15,255 bases of DNA from assembly GCA_023434145.1 (NCBI GenBank), contig JAEYTI010000101.1, positions 1-15,255 on the forward strand. Reading direction: 5' to 3'. This document shows, in pieces, positions 1 to 6,449 of this stretch. The translations under genes and the position numbers were made by a program. Numbering within the stretch: the stretch's first letter is position 1; every line of letters starts with the position of its first letter. Under the pieces are notes generated by a model. The model was not told the origin of the DNA and searched no databases. It saw nothing but the letters and a program-made list of their open reading frames with translations. Source of the DNA: Chloroflexota bacterium. GTDB lineage: Bacteria; Chloroflexota; Anaerolineae; Anaerolineales; Anaerolineaceae.

Positions 1-13
1 TCCCAGAAGATAG

Positions 14-56
14 GGTGTGGATTTTGAAAGCGCGAAGCGTTTTCAAAATCCACACC
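14..56. terminator. Long hairpin with GAA triloop beyond the gcv operon
   Basis: The arms at 14-33 and 37-56 pair over about 20 bp, with one G-T wobble (30/40), around the loop GAA (34-36). The apex contains GCGAAGC, which is known as an exceptionally stable mini-hairpin in DNA. It is the second of two hairpins met by a transcript leaving gcvPB on the minus strand. No U-tract follows in either direction, so a terminator or mRNA-end-stabilising role is inferred from position only. Confidence 0.5.
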
Positions 57-77
57 TCTTGCCCTCAGCAGTTCAAG

Positions 78-116
78 GCTTTCTAATTTCTCGACGAAGT
101 CGAGAAATTAGAAAGC
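78..116 (-). terminator. Hairpin abutting the gcvPB stop codon
   Basis: A perfect 18-bp stem (78-95 with 99-116) is capped by GAA on the plus strand, UUC in the minus-strand transcript. Its last base is also the final base of the gcvPB TAG stop codon (118-116), so the structure starts immediately at the end of the operon. There is no downstream U-run. It is probably a terminator or a 3'-end protector of the gcv mRNA. It shares its C-GAA-G cap with the hairpin at 14-56, although the stems are unrelated. Confidence 0.55.
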
Positions 117-1609
117 TAGATATTTTCTGGCAGCCAGCAGCACAGCACCAGTTCTTTGGCAGCGCGGACTTCGTCCACGCGCCCGATGGGGGTGATGTGC
201 GGTGCTTCGTGCAGCAGCTCGGGGTTGGTATGCGCCTCTTCGGCGATTTTGATCATCACGTCGCAGAAGGCGTCCAGCGTTTCCTTGCTCTCCGTCTCGG
301 TCGGCTCGATCATGAGCGCTTCGCGAACGATCAGCGGGAAGTAGTTTGTCGGTGGGTGGAAATTGTAATCCATCAACCGCTTCGAGATATCCAGCGCGTG
401 AACGTCCGAGTCATCCCAGCGGCCTTCGAAGACGCACTCGTGCATGCAGGTGCGGTCGTAGGGCAGGTGGTAGGTGTCGCGCAGGCGGGCCATAATATAG
501 TTGGCGTTCAATACAGCGTGATCGCCGATGGACCGCAGGCCGTTCGCGCCGTTCATCGAGATGTAGGTGAAGGCGCGCACGTGCATGCCAAAGTGGCCGT
601 AGAAGCCCTTAACACGGCCAATGGATTTTGCCGGTTCAGTAAAGCCGTACAGCGGGGCGGTTTCTTCGTCGCCCTCTTCGATGATGGTGACCACCGGGCC
701 GGGGAGGAAGTCTACCAGGTGCTCGGCCACGCCGACCGGTCCGGAACCCGGGCCGCCACCGCCGTGCGGAGTGGAGAAGGTCTTATGCAGGTTGAAGTGC
801 ATCACGTCGATGCCCAGGTCGCCGGGGCGGGCAATGCCGAGCAGGGCGTTCATGTTGGCGCCGTCACCGTAGACCAGGCCGCCCGAACTGTGAACGCAGC
901 CCACTACGTCGAGGATGTTCTGTTCGAACAGGCCCAGCGTGTTGGGGTTGGTCAGCATCAGGCCGGCCAGGCGGTCATCACACAGAGGGCGCAGCGAGTC
1001 AATGTCGACGTTGCCATTCTTGTCGGTCTTCACCCCTACGACTTCGAACCCGGCCATCGCAGAAGTGGCGGGGTTTGTGCCGTGGGCCGAATCGGGCACG
1101 ATGATGCGCGTGCGCTTCGTGTCACCGCGCGAGAGGTGATAGGCGCGCATGATCAGCACGCCGGTCAGCTCACCATGAGCGCCAGCGGCGGGCTGCAGGG
1201 TCATCCCCGCAAAGCCGCTGATCTCTTTGAGCATTTCTTGCAGCGTGTACATCAGCAGCAGGTTGCCCTGCACCGTCTCGATCGGCTGGAGCGGGTGAGT
1301 GAAGGCGAAGCCCGGCAGGCGGGCGGCTTCTTCATTCACGCGCGGGTTGTATTTCATGGTGCACGAGCCGAGCGGGTAGAAGCCGCTGTCGATGCTGTAG
1401 TTCAGCTTGGAGAGGTTGGTGAAGTGACGAATGACGCCCATCTCCGAAACTTCAGGAAAGTTGAGGTCGTCGCGCAGCAGGTTGGCGGGCAATGGGTCCG
1501 CGCAGGGTACATCTGGCTCGGGGAAGCGCACACCTGCGCGCCCGGGCGAGGAGAGGTCGTAGATGGTTGGCTCGAGGATTTTTGGCTCAAGAACAGCGGT
1601 TTCAGACAT
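116..1609 (-). CDS. gcvPB: Glycine dehydrogenase (decarboxylating) subunit 2, P-protein C-terminal half
   Basis: This is the PLP-binding subunit of the two-subunit glycine decarboxylase. Together with GcvPA it decarboxylates glycine and passes the aminomethyl group to lipoyl-GcvH in the cytoplasm. The product is about 497 aa, usual for the family. It contains the P-protein signature HFNLHKTFSTPHGGGGPG near residues 271-288, with K276 the expected Schiff-base lysine, and also GSCTMKYNP (81-89) and DSAHGTNPA (173-181). I chose the ATG at 1609 over an upstream in-frame ATG at 1630. It has a GAGG ribosome site 6 nt upstream, and it overlaps the gcvPA stop in ATGTCTGA, which suggests translational coupling. 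It is the last gene of the operon and is followed at once by the hairpin at 78-116. Confidence 0.96.
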   Translation of the reverse strand: MSETAVLEPKILEPTIYDLSSPGRAGVRFPEPDVPCADPLPANLLRDDLNFPEVSEMGVIRHFTNLSKLNYSIDSGFYPLGSCTMKYNPRVNEEAARLPGFAFTHPLQPIETVQGNLLLMYTLQEMLKEISGFAGMTLQPAAGAHGELTGVLIMRAYHLSRGDTKRTRIIVPDSAHGTNPATSAMAGFEVVGVKTDKNGNVDIDSLRPLCDDRLAGLMLTNPNTLGLFEQNILDVVGCVHSSGGLVYGDGANMNALLGIARPGDLGIDVMHFNLHKTFSTPHGGGGPGSGPVGVAEHLVDFLPGPVVTIIEEGDEETAPLYGFTEPAKSIGRVKGFYGHFGMHVRAFTYISMNGANGLRSIGDHAVLNANYIMARLRDTYHLPYDRTCMHECVFEGRWDDSDVHALDISKRLMDYNFHPPTNYFPLIVREALMIEPTETESKETLDAFCDVMIKIAEEAHTNPELLHEAPHITPIGRVDEVRAAKELVLCCWLPENI

Positions 1610-2963
1610 GGGCCACCTCGCGCAGGGCATCCACCAAAAATTCGATATCTTCGCGCGTGTTCATTTCAGTCACGGCGATGAGCATGCGGTTTTTCAACTG
1701 CGGGTAATCCTTTTCCAGGTTGTAGCCGCCCAAAATGCCTTCTTCCAGCAGCGCGGCGTTGACCTTATCCACGCTCAGGCCGTCTGGCAGGCAGACGACG
1801 AACTCGTGGAAGAACGGCGCATCCATGCAGACCTTAAAGCCGGGGATCTGGCTGATCAGGTCGGCGGCGTAGTGCGCCTTGTGGTAGCACAGCTCGGCAA
1901 CCTGGCGGAGGCCGTTCTTGCCCAGCAGGCTCATGTAGACGGTGGCAGTCAGGGCGATCAGGCCCTGGTTGGTGCAGATGTTGGAGGTGGCCTTCTCGCG
2001 GCGGATATGCTGCTCGCGCGCAGTGAGGGTCAGCACGTAGGCACGGCGGCCTTCTTTGTCGTTCGTCTCACCGACCAGGCGTCCGGCAACCTTGCGCACG
2101 TATTCCTTCTTGGTGGCGAACATGCCCAGGTATGGGCCACCAAAGGACATGGGAATGCCGAGCGGCTGGCCTTCGCCAACCACGATATCCGCGCCGAATG
2201 CACCGGGAGCCTTGAGCATGCCCAGGGCGGTGGGGTTTACGGCGATAGCCACCAGCGCGCCCGCTTCGTGGGCCTGCTTCACCATCGCGGTGAAGTCGTA
2301 GATGCGGCCAAAGAAATCGGGGTACTGCACCAGCACCAGGCTGGTGTCGTGGTCGATCAGCGCGCCGTAGCAAGAGGGATCGCACAGCGGATCGAGGCTC
2401 TCCTCAATATCGCCGACCATGCGCCAGTTCTCATAGCCCTGCATATAGGTGCGGATGGTCTGGCGGTAGTGGGGGTGCACGCCGGGCGAAACAACCACTT
2501 TGCCGCGCTTGCCGCGGAAGTGATGATAGGCCATGATGACGGCCTCGGCGGCGGCGGTCGCGCCGTCGTAGTGCGAGGCGTTACTCACGTCCATCCCGGT
2601 CAGCGCGGCGATCATGCTCTGATACTCGAAAATGGCCTGGAGCGTGCCCTGCGACACTTCGGGCTGGTAGGGCGTGTAGGCGGTGAGGAACTCGCCGCGG
2701 CGGGTGATGCTGTCGACGGCGGCGGGGATGTAGTGATTGTACGCGCCGGCGCCAAGGAAGCACACCAGGTCGCGGGTGGAGGCATTGCCGGCTGCGATGT
2801 TCTGCAGCTCGCCCATGATCTCCATCTCGGTCATGCCTTCAGGCAGGTTGAGGGTGGGGAAGCGGTAGCCTTCAGGAACGTCGGTAAAGAGGTCTTCAAT
2901 CCGATCGACTCCGATCGTTTTGAGCATCTCTTCGCGTTCCATGTCGGTATGAGGAACGAACAT
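1602..2963 (-). CDS. gcvPA: Glycine dehydrogenase (decarboxylating) subunit 1, P-protein N-terminal half
   Basis: This is the partner subunit of GcvPB in the heterotetrameric glycine decarboxylase found in many bacteria and archaea; other organisms have one fused GcvP of about 950 aa. The product is about 453 aa from the ATG at 2963. It starts MFVPHTDMEREEML and carries typical GcvPA stretches such as FLGAGAYNHYIPAAVD, TAYTPYQPEVSQGTLQ and SNASHYDGATAAAEA. The start is chosen because TAATG joins it to gcvH with a one-base overlap, and an AGAGGAG ribosome site precedes it. A longer start seven codons upstream lies inside gcvH and is unlikely. Its end overlaps gcvPB by 8 nt, so the subunits should be made in coupled amounts. 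Confidence 0.96.
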   Translation of the reverse strand: MFVPHTDMEREEMLKTIGVDRIEDLFTDVPEGYRFPTLNLPEGMTEMEIMGELQNIAAGNASTRDLVCFLGAGAYNHYIPAAVDSITRRGEFLTAYTPYQPEVSQGTLQAIFEYQSMIAALTGMDVSNASHYDGATAAAEAVIMAYHHFRGKRGKVVVSPGVHPHYRQTIRTYMQGYENWRMVGDIEESLDPLCDPSCYGALIDHDTSLVLVQYPDFFGRIYDFTAMVKQAHEAGALVAIAVNPTALGMLKAPGAFGADIVVGEGQPLGIPMSFGGPYLGMFATKKEYVRKVAGRLVGETNDKEGRRAYVLTLTAREQHIRREKATSNICTNQGLIALTATVYMSLLGKNGLRQVAELCYHKAHYAADLISQIPGFKVCMDAPFFHEFVVCLPDGLSVDKVNAALLEEGILGGYNLEKDYPQLKNRMLIAVTEMNTREDIEFLVDALREVAHV

Positions 2964-3355
2964 TAATGGCTCCTCTCCGCGCAATATGAATCGTAGGCAT
3001 CTGCATTCATCAACTGAGTCAGCTCGACCACTTCTTCCATCTCCACCTTCACCATCCAGGCAGCGCCGAAGGGGTCCTTATTGACAGTCTCAGGCGTTTG
3101 AGGCAGGTCTTCGTTCACCGCTACCACCTTGCCGGAAACCGGGCTGTTCACGTCTGCAGCGGCCTTCACCGATTCGATGGTGACAATGTGCTGGCCTTTG
3201 CTAATCATATCGCCAACACTGACCAGGATCTCCACGTAGACCACGTCTGAAAGCTGGTCCTGCGCGAAATCGGTCACGCCGATGGTGGCAGTTTTGCCCT
3301 CGGCCTTTACCCACTCGTCGGTCTCGGTATATACGAGTTCAGCAGGGATGTTCAT
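2963..3355 (-). CDS. gcvH: Glycine cleavage system H protein (lipoyl carrier)
   Basis: GcvH shuttles the aminomethyl intermediate from the P protein to the T protein on a lipoyl arm, and is reoxidised by the L protein. The 130-aa product has the normal length and fold signature: HEW-like DEWVK near residue 13, IGVTDFAQDQLSDVVYVEI (25-43) and the lipoylation site ESVKAAAD, with K64 the modified lysine. SPVSGKVVAVNEDL and the PETVNKDPFGAAWMVKV C-terminal region are also typical. The ATG at 3355 has a strong AAAGGAG site 8 nt upstream. It is the first gene of the operon, directly behind the riboswitch terminator at 3385-3420. gcvT, which often accompanies it, is absent here and must lie elsewhere. 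Confidence 0.97.
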   Translation of the reverse strand: MNIPAELVYTETDEWVKAEGKTATIGVTDFAQDQLSDVVYVEILVSVGDMISKGQHIVTIESVKAAADVNSPVSGKVVAVNEDLPQTPETVNKDPFGAAWMVKVEMEEVVELTQLMNADAYDSYCAERSH

Positions 3356-3384
3356 GGAATTTTCTCCTTTAGACTGGTTGGGTT

Positions 3385-3420
3385 AAACAAAAGAAAGCAC
3401 GCCCCAAATGGTGACGCGCC
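3385..3420 (-). terminator. Intrinsic terminator of the glycine riboswitch (expression platform)
   Basis: On the minus strand, GCGCGUC (3419-3413) pairs with GGCGUGC (3403-3397) through seven pairs, two or three of them G-U. A U-rich run, UUUCUUUUGUUU (3396-3385), follows, which is the classic terminator layout. The 5' arm touches the closing P1 strand of aptamer II (3418-3424). Glycine-stabilised P1 could therefore hinder the terminator and allow gcvH transcription. This on-switch logic is known for glycine riboswitches; the exact competition here is inferred. Confidence 0.6.
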
Positions 3421-3531
3421 CTCTTGTGGAGACCTGAGAGATTCAGCAGGCGACCGGTTTTGGTCGATCACACGCCTTGCCCCTTCGGTGCAGGTCGCCG
3501 GAAACCGGCTTATCTGCTTTCGAGAGACGGC
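3418..3531 (-). promoter_or_regulatory. Glycine riboswitch, aptamer II (3' aptamer)
   Basis: Read on the minus strand, this contains the conserved glycine-aptamer core GCACCGAAGGGGCAAGGC (3491-3474) and AAUCUCUCAGGU (3443-3432). A long hairpin with CGACC...GGUCG arms lies between them. P1 can form as GCC(GU)CUCU (3531-3523) with AGAGGGC (3424-3418). It is separated from aptamer I by only three nucleotides, as expected for the tandem arrangement. It senses glycine and switches on the gcv operon. Confidence 0.93.
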
Positions 3532-3534
3532 AAA

Positions 3535-3635
3535 AGCAGGGTCCTTTTACCTGAGAGATTCAACGGCCCGCCGTGGTTGCGACGCCCCGCCTTGCCCCTT
3601 CGGTGCCTGTAGGTTACAGGAATCTCTTCCCAGCT
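3535..3635 (-). promoter_or_regulatory. Glycine riboswitch, aptamer I (5' aptamer)
   Basis: The first aptamer of the tandem carries the same two signature blocks on the minus strand: GGCACCGAAGGGGCAAGGC (about 3606-3588) and AAUCUCUCAGGUAAAAGGAC (about 3562-3543). P1 pairs AGCUGGG (3635-3629) with CCCUGCU (3541-3535), allowing one mismatch. The 18 nt around the CCGAAGGGGCAAGGC core are identical in both aptamers, while the P3 stems differ. Tandem aptamers of this class bind two glycines. Confidence 0.93.
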
Positions 3636-3661
3636 TTTGGTACTATTGGATTGTGTTTATG

Positions 3662-3690
3662 ATTCTATGAACGGAGGGGTGAAAAGTCAA
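3662..3690 (-). promoter_or_regulatory. Sigma70-type promoter of the gcv riboswitch operon
   Basis: The minus strand reads TTGACT (3690-3685), a 17-bp spacer, then TAGAAT (3667-3662). This is close to consensus at both boxes with ideal spacing. The expected start of transcription is near 3655, about 20 nt before the first riboswitch stem, which fits well. Confidence 0.8.
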
Positions 3691-3747
3691 GGGACAAGAT
3701 ACATTACACGGAACGTCATTTTGTACTATTGTTCCCTGATTGGGATA

Positions 3748-3802
3748 GTTTCAGGTTCGCAGCCTGATGATGCCCCGCATCATCAGGCTGCGAACCTGAA
3801 AC
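3748..3802. repeat. Perfect 26-bp inverted repeat between divergent promoters
   Basis: The arms at 3748-3773 and 3777-3802 are perfectly complementary around a CCC loop, the longest perfect stem in the window. It lies between the minus-strand gcv promoter (3662-3690) and the plus-strand regulator gene (3936), upstream of both. It therefore cannot be the 3'-end terminator of either. It could be an operator, a cruciform or architectural element, a divergent-transcription insulator, or a REP-like mobile repeat. The rest of 3691-3935 has the promoter candidates below and an AT-rich patch at about 3851-3890, and no convincing gene. Confidence 0.85.
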
Positions 3803-3829
3803 AGAAATACACAATCCGAGAATGACGCA

Positions 3830-3875
3830 TTGACTCGGCTGCGCAAACGTGATATGTATATAAAGTTGATATAAT
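3830..3875 (+). promoter_or_regulatory. Candidate promoter(s) of the LuxR-type regulator gene
   Basis: Two overlapping candidates are visible. The first has TTGACT (3830-3835), 17 bp, then a weak TATGTA (3853-3858). The second has a perfect TATAAT (3870-3875) without a good -35 box. Both sit in an unusually AT-rich patch of an otherwise GC-rich window and would give leaders of roughly 55-70 nt before the ATG at 3936. Confidence 0.4.
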
Positions 3876-3917
3876 AAGTATATATATTGGGTTAAATCGC
3901 TGATTGCCGCAATCAAA

Positions 3918-3935
3918 ATGATGAAAAAAGGGTAG
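3918..3935 (+). other. Possible five-codon leader ORF joined to the regulator start
   Basis: ATG-ATG-AAA-AAA-GGG-TAG encodes MMKKG and ends directly before the ATG at 3936 (TAGATG). The purine-rich AAAAAAGGG inside it is also the only plausible ribosome site for the regulator. The mini-ORF could couple or modulate initiation, or could simply be a chance reading of the ribosome site. Confidence 0.2.
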
Positions 3936-6284
3936 ATGGAAAAGGACGGCATTTACCTCTCCATTCATAACGGCCCCGCATGGCTGTCGCAGTTTATCGG
4001 GCGGGAAAAAGAAAAGGCTGAGGCAGCATCTTTGCTCCAGCACACGCGCCTGCTGACCCTCATTGGGCCGGGCGGGTGCGGTAAGACGCGCCTGGCGCTG
4101 GAGATCGCAAAAGCGGTGTGCAGCCAGTACCGTGATGACACCTGGCTTGTAGAATTGGCCGACCTGTTGGAGCCGGAACGGATTGCGCAGGCGGCTGCCG
4201 CTTCCTTTGGCCTGCTGGAAAGCTCCGCCCGTTCCCCCATGCAGCGGCTGGTGGAGCACCTGCGGGAGAAGCACGCCTTGCTGGTGCTCGACAACTGCGA
4301 GCATCTGATTGAGGCGTGTGCCCAGTTCGTCCACGCGCTGCTAACTGCCTGCCCCGAGCTGACCGTTTTGGCGACCAGCCGCGAGCCGCTGCATATTGCC
4401 GGAGAGAAAACGTGGGTTGTGCCGCCGCTGTCGCTGCCCGAGTGGCGGCCCGGGCAGCCACTGGATGCCCTTCTACAATCGGAGGCGGTGCGGCTGTTTG
4501 CCGAGCGGGCCAGGGCTGCACACGCGAGTTTCAACATCACCACGGAAAACGCAGAAACCGTTCTGCGCATCTGCCAGCAGGTGGATGGTATTCCGCTGGC
4601 GATTGAGCTGGCAGCCGCCCGAGTAAACGCGCTGACGGTTGCGGAAATTGCCCGGCAGGTGGGCGATACATTCCGATGGTTAGAGAACAGCGACCGCCTG
4701 GCCCCGCCGCGCCAGCAAACGCTGGCCGCTGCAGTTGAATGGAGCCACAACCTGCTGACCAGAGAAGAGCAGCGGCTTTTCCGGCGGCTGGCGGTGTTTA
4801 TCGGCGGTTTTGATCTGCCCGCGGCGGAAGCGGTGGGCGGGGACGATCAGCACCACAAATCGCGCGTGATTGCGCTGCTGGCGCACCTGGTTGAGAAGTC
4901 ATTTGTGACGCGCTGCGAGGGGGATGGAGAGGAAAGCCGCTACCGCATGCTGGAAATTATCCGCCAGTTTGGGCTAGAAAAGCTGTCCCAGGCGGAGGAA
5001 GAACAGGTGATCCGCGGGCGGCACCTGCGTTGGTGCATGGACTTTGCCAAAAAGTCGCGGGCCGGCGTTCTCCTCAACGACCGGGGAAAATGGGTCAACC
5101 GCGTAGAAGATGAATTGCCCAATCTTCGCCAGGCAATGCATTGGGCTGTTCGCGAGGGCGGGATGCCAAATGAGGCGCATATCCTCGCTAACCAATTGGG
5201 CCAGTTCTGGCAGCTTCGCGGATATTTGCGGGAAGGGTTGAGCTGGAATGAAACCCTGCTGACGCACCACGACGGGGTTTCACCTTCCGTTCTTGCCGAG
5301 ACATTCGATATGGCGAGCTTCTTCGCCCAACACTTGTGGGACTTCGAGCGCGGGAAGCAATATATGGAAGAAGCCCTGGCGCTGTGGCGCGAAACCGGCA
5401 ACGATGATGGCATTGCCTGGGGCCTGAGCATGCTAGGCTGGATCTATGAGCGCGCCGGTGACTATGAACAGGCGCAGCGGCTAGCGGATGAGAGCATCAC
5501 TCTGTTTGAGACGCGGCGCAGCCAGCGGCACAACCGTTACGGCGTATATCTGCTTGCCTGCGATCTTGCTTTTATCCGGGGTGAATATGGCATTGCCGAG
5601 CAGCACCTGAAGAAAGGCATGGATATTAGCCAGCAGGTGGGCGATCAGATGGCTTATGCCCGGCGGCTAACGCGTCTTGCGCTGATTACCATGGCGAAGG
5701 GCAGCCTGAACCGCGCCCAGCGGCTGCTGAAACAAAGCCTGGATGCCAACCAGAACAGCGGAGATCGCTGGAACATGGCGATGATCCTGGTGGCAGTCGT
5801 TCACCTGAATACGGTGCAGGGCCGGTTGAAAAAGGCTGCTCGCTGCCTGGGTGCTGTGCAGGTTTTCCTCGATTGGTTTGGCTCCAGCCTTTGGCCGCTG
5901 GACCAACTGCTGTACGAGAAAGACTTACAGTTCGTTGAGAGCGGGATGAGCGAGGCGGAGTATCAAGCCGCCATCGCTGAAGGCCGCCAGCAGGGTCTGG
6001 ACGTAGAACAGGCCACCGTGTTTGCGTCGGCAATGCTGGAAGATCCAACCAATCAGGCGCGCGGAAAGGCGGCCCAGGCAGACGCGATCAAGCTGACGCC
6101 GCGCGAGCGCGAGATCGCGGCATTGATCTCACGCGGAATGAACAATAACGAAATCGCGCAGACGCTGTTCCTTGGCGTGCGGACCATTGAGGCGCACGTT
6201 ACACACATCCTCAACAAGCTGGATTTCTCCTCGCGCACGCAGATCGCGGTGTGGGCGGTTCAAAAGGGTATTGCCGGTAATTGA
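3936..6284 (+). CDS. LuxR-family transcriptional regulator with NB-ARC-like ATPase and TPR domains
   Basis: This is a large STAND-type signal-responsive activator of 782 aa. The N-terminal ATPase begins at FIGREKE (20-26). It has Walker A GPGGCGKT (44-51), Walker B LLVLDN (115-120), a sensor-like ATSRE (146-150) and the GIPLAIELAAARV block (218-230). A winged-helix-like linker (about 265-360) precedes a helical TPR-like region (about 400-690). The C-terminus (about 720-778) is a clear LuxR helix-turn-helix, starting LTPREREIAALISRG with NNNEIAQTLFLGVRTIEAHV. Such proteins bind ATP, sense an unknown ligand through the TPR part and activate promoters. It is the first gene of the plus-strand run and diverges from gcv. 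The ATG at 3936 follows a weak AAAGGG site with short spacing. The target genes are unknown; the adjacent haloperoxidase-like gene is a candidate only by position. Confidence 0.92.
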   Translation: MEKDGIYLSIHNGPAWLSQFIGREKEKAEAASLLQHTRLLTLIGPGGCGKTRLALEIAKAVCSQYRDDTWLVELADLLEPERIAQAAAASFGLLESSARSPMQRLVEHLREKHALLVLDNCEHLIEACAQFVHALLTACPELTVLATSREPLHIAGEKTWVVPPLSLPEWRPGQPLDALLQSEAVRLFAERARAAHASFNITTENAETVLRICQQVDGIPLAIELAAARVNALTVAEIARQVGDTFRWLENSDRLAPPRQQTLAAAVEWSHNLLTREEQRLFRRLAVFIGGFDLPAAEAVGGDDQHHKSRVIALLAHLVEKSFVTRCEGDGEESRYRMLEIIRQFGLEKLSQAEEEQVIRGRHLRWCMDFAKKSRAGVLLNDRGKWVNRVEDELPNLRQAMHWAVREGGMPNEAHILANQLGQFWQLRGYLREGLSWNETLLTHHDGVSPSVLAETFDMASFFAQHLWDFERGKQYMEEALALWRETGNDDGIAWGLSMLGWIYERAGDYEQAQRLADESITLFETRRSQRHNRYGVYLLACDLAFIRGEYGIAEQHLKKGMDISQQVGDQMAYARRLTRLALITMAKGSLNRAQRLLKQSLDANQNSGDRWNMAMILVAVVHLNTVQGRLKKAARCLGAVQVFLDWFGSSLWPLDQLLYEKDLQFVESGMSEAEYQAAIAEGRQQGLDVEQATVFASAMLEDPTNQARGKAAQADAIKLTPREREIAALISRGMNNNEIAQTLFLGVRTIEAHVTHILNKLDFSSRTQIAVWAVQKGIAGN

Positions 6285-6322
6285 TATCAGGGTTGTGAAA
6301 CCCTCATATCAATTACCGGCAA
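6271..6322 (+). terminator. Hairpin overlapping the 3' end of the regulator gene
   Basis: Arms 6271-6294 and 6299-6322 pair at 23 of 24 positions (one C-C mismatch, 88/105 of the 6200s/6300s) around a GTGA loop. The left arm includes the last four sense codons and the TGA stop (6282-6284), so a terminating ribosome would cover it. No U-tract follows. The rest of the gap to 6449 shows only a small 7-bp hairpin (6353-6374). Confidence 0.55.
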
Positions 6323-6449
6323 GTACGAACAGCAAAAAGCCAAAAAGATTCGGTTTTCCACGATGACGGAAAACGGGGCGCTCCGTAAACTGTGCCTATC
6401 GTTCGCGCGCTGAGGTGCGCGGTTCTTCCACACATAAGGAGCGTTTTGT

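Noticed and set aside
17..1681. A 554-codon open frame on the plus strand opposite gcvPB
   Set aside because: It lies fully antisense to a clear gcvPB, its product is rich in H, V, Q and R with no recognisable domain, and it runs through two perfect hairpins. GC-biased codon use keeps the antisense frame open.
1563..2966. A 467-codon open frame on the plus strand opposite gcvPA
   Set aside because: It is the antisense shadow of gcvPA with the same biased composition and no ribosome site or domain.
3418..3635. Two near-identical blocks that might suggest a direct repeat or CRISPR fragment
   Set aside because: The repeats are the conserved cores of the two glycine aptamers, with the expected secondary structure.
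3637..3952. Short frames on both strands sharing a SGSQPDDA-HHQAANLK peptide
   Set aside because: The shared peptide is an artefact of reading the perfect palindrome at 3748-3802 on both strands.
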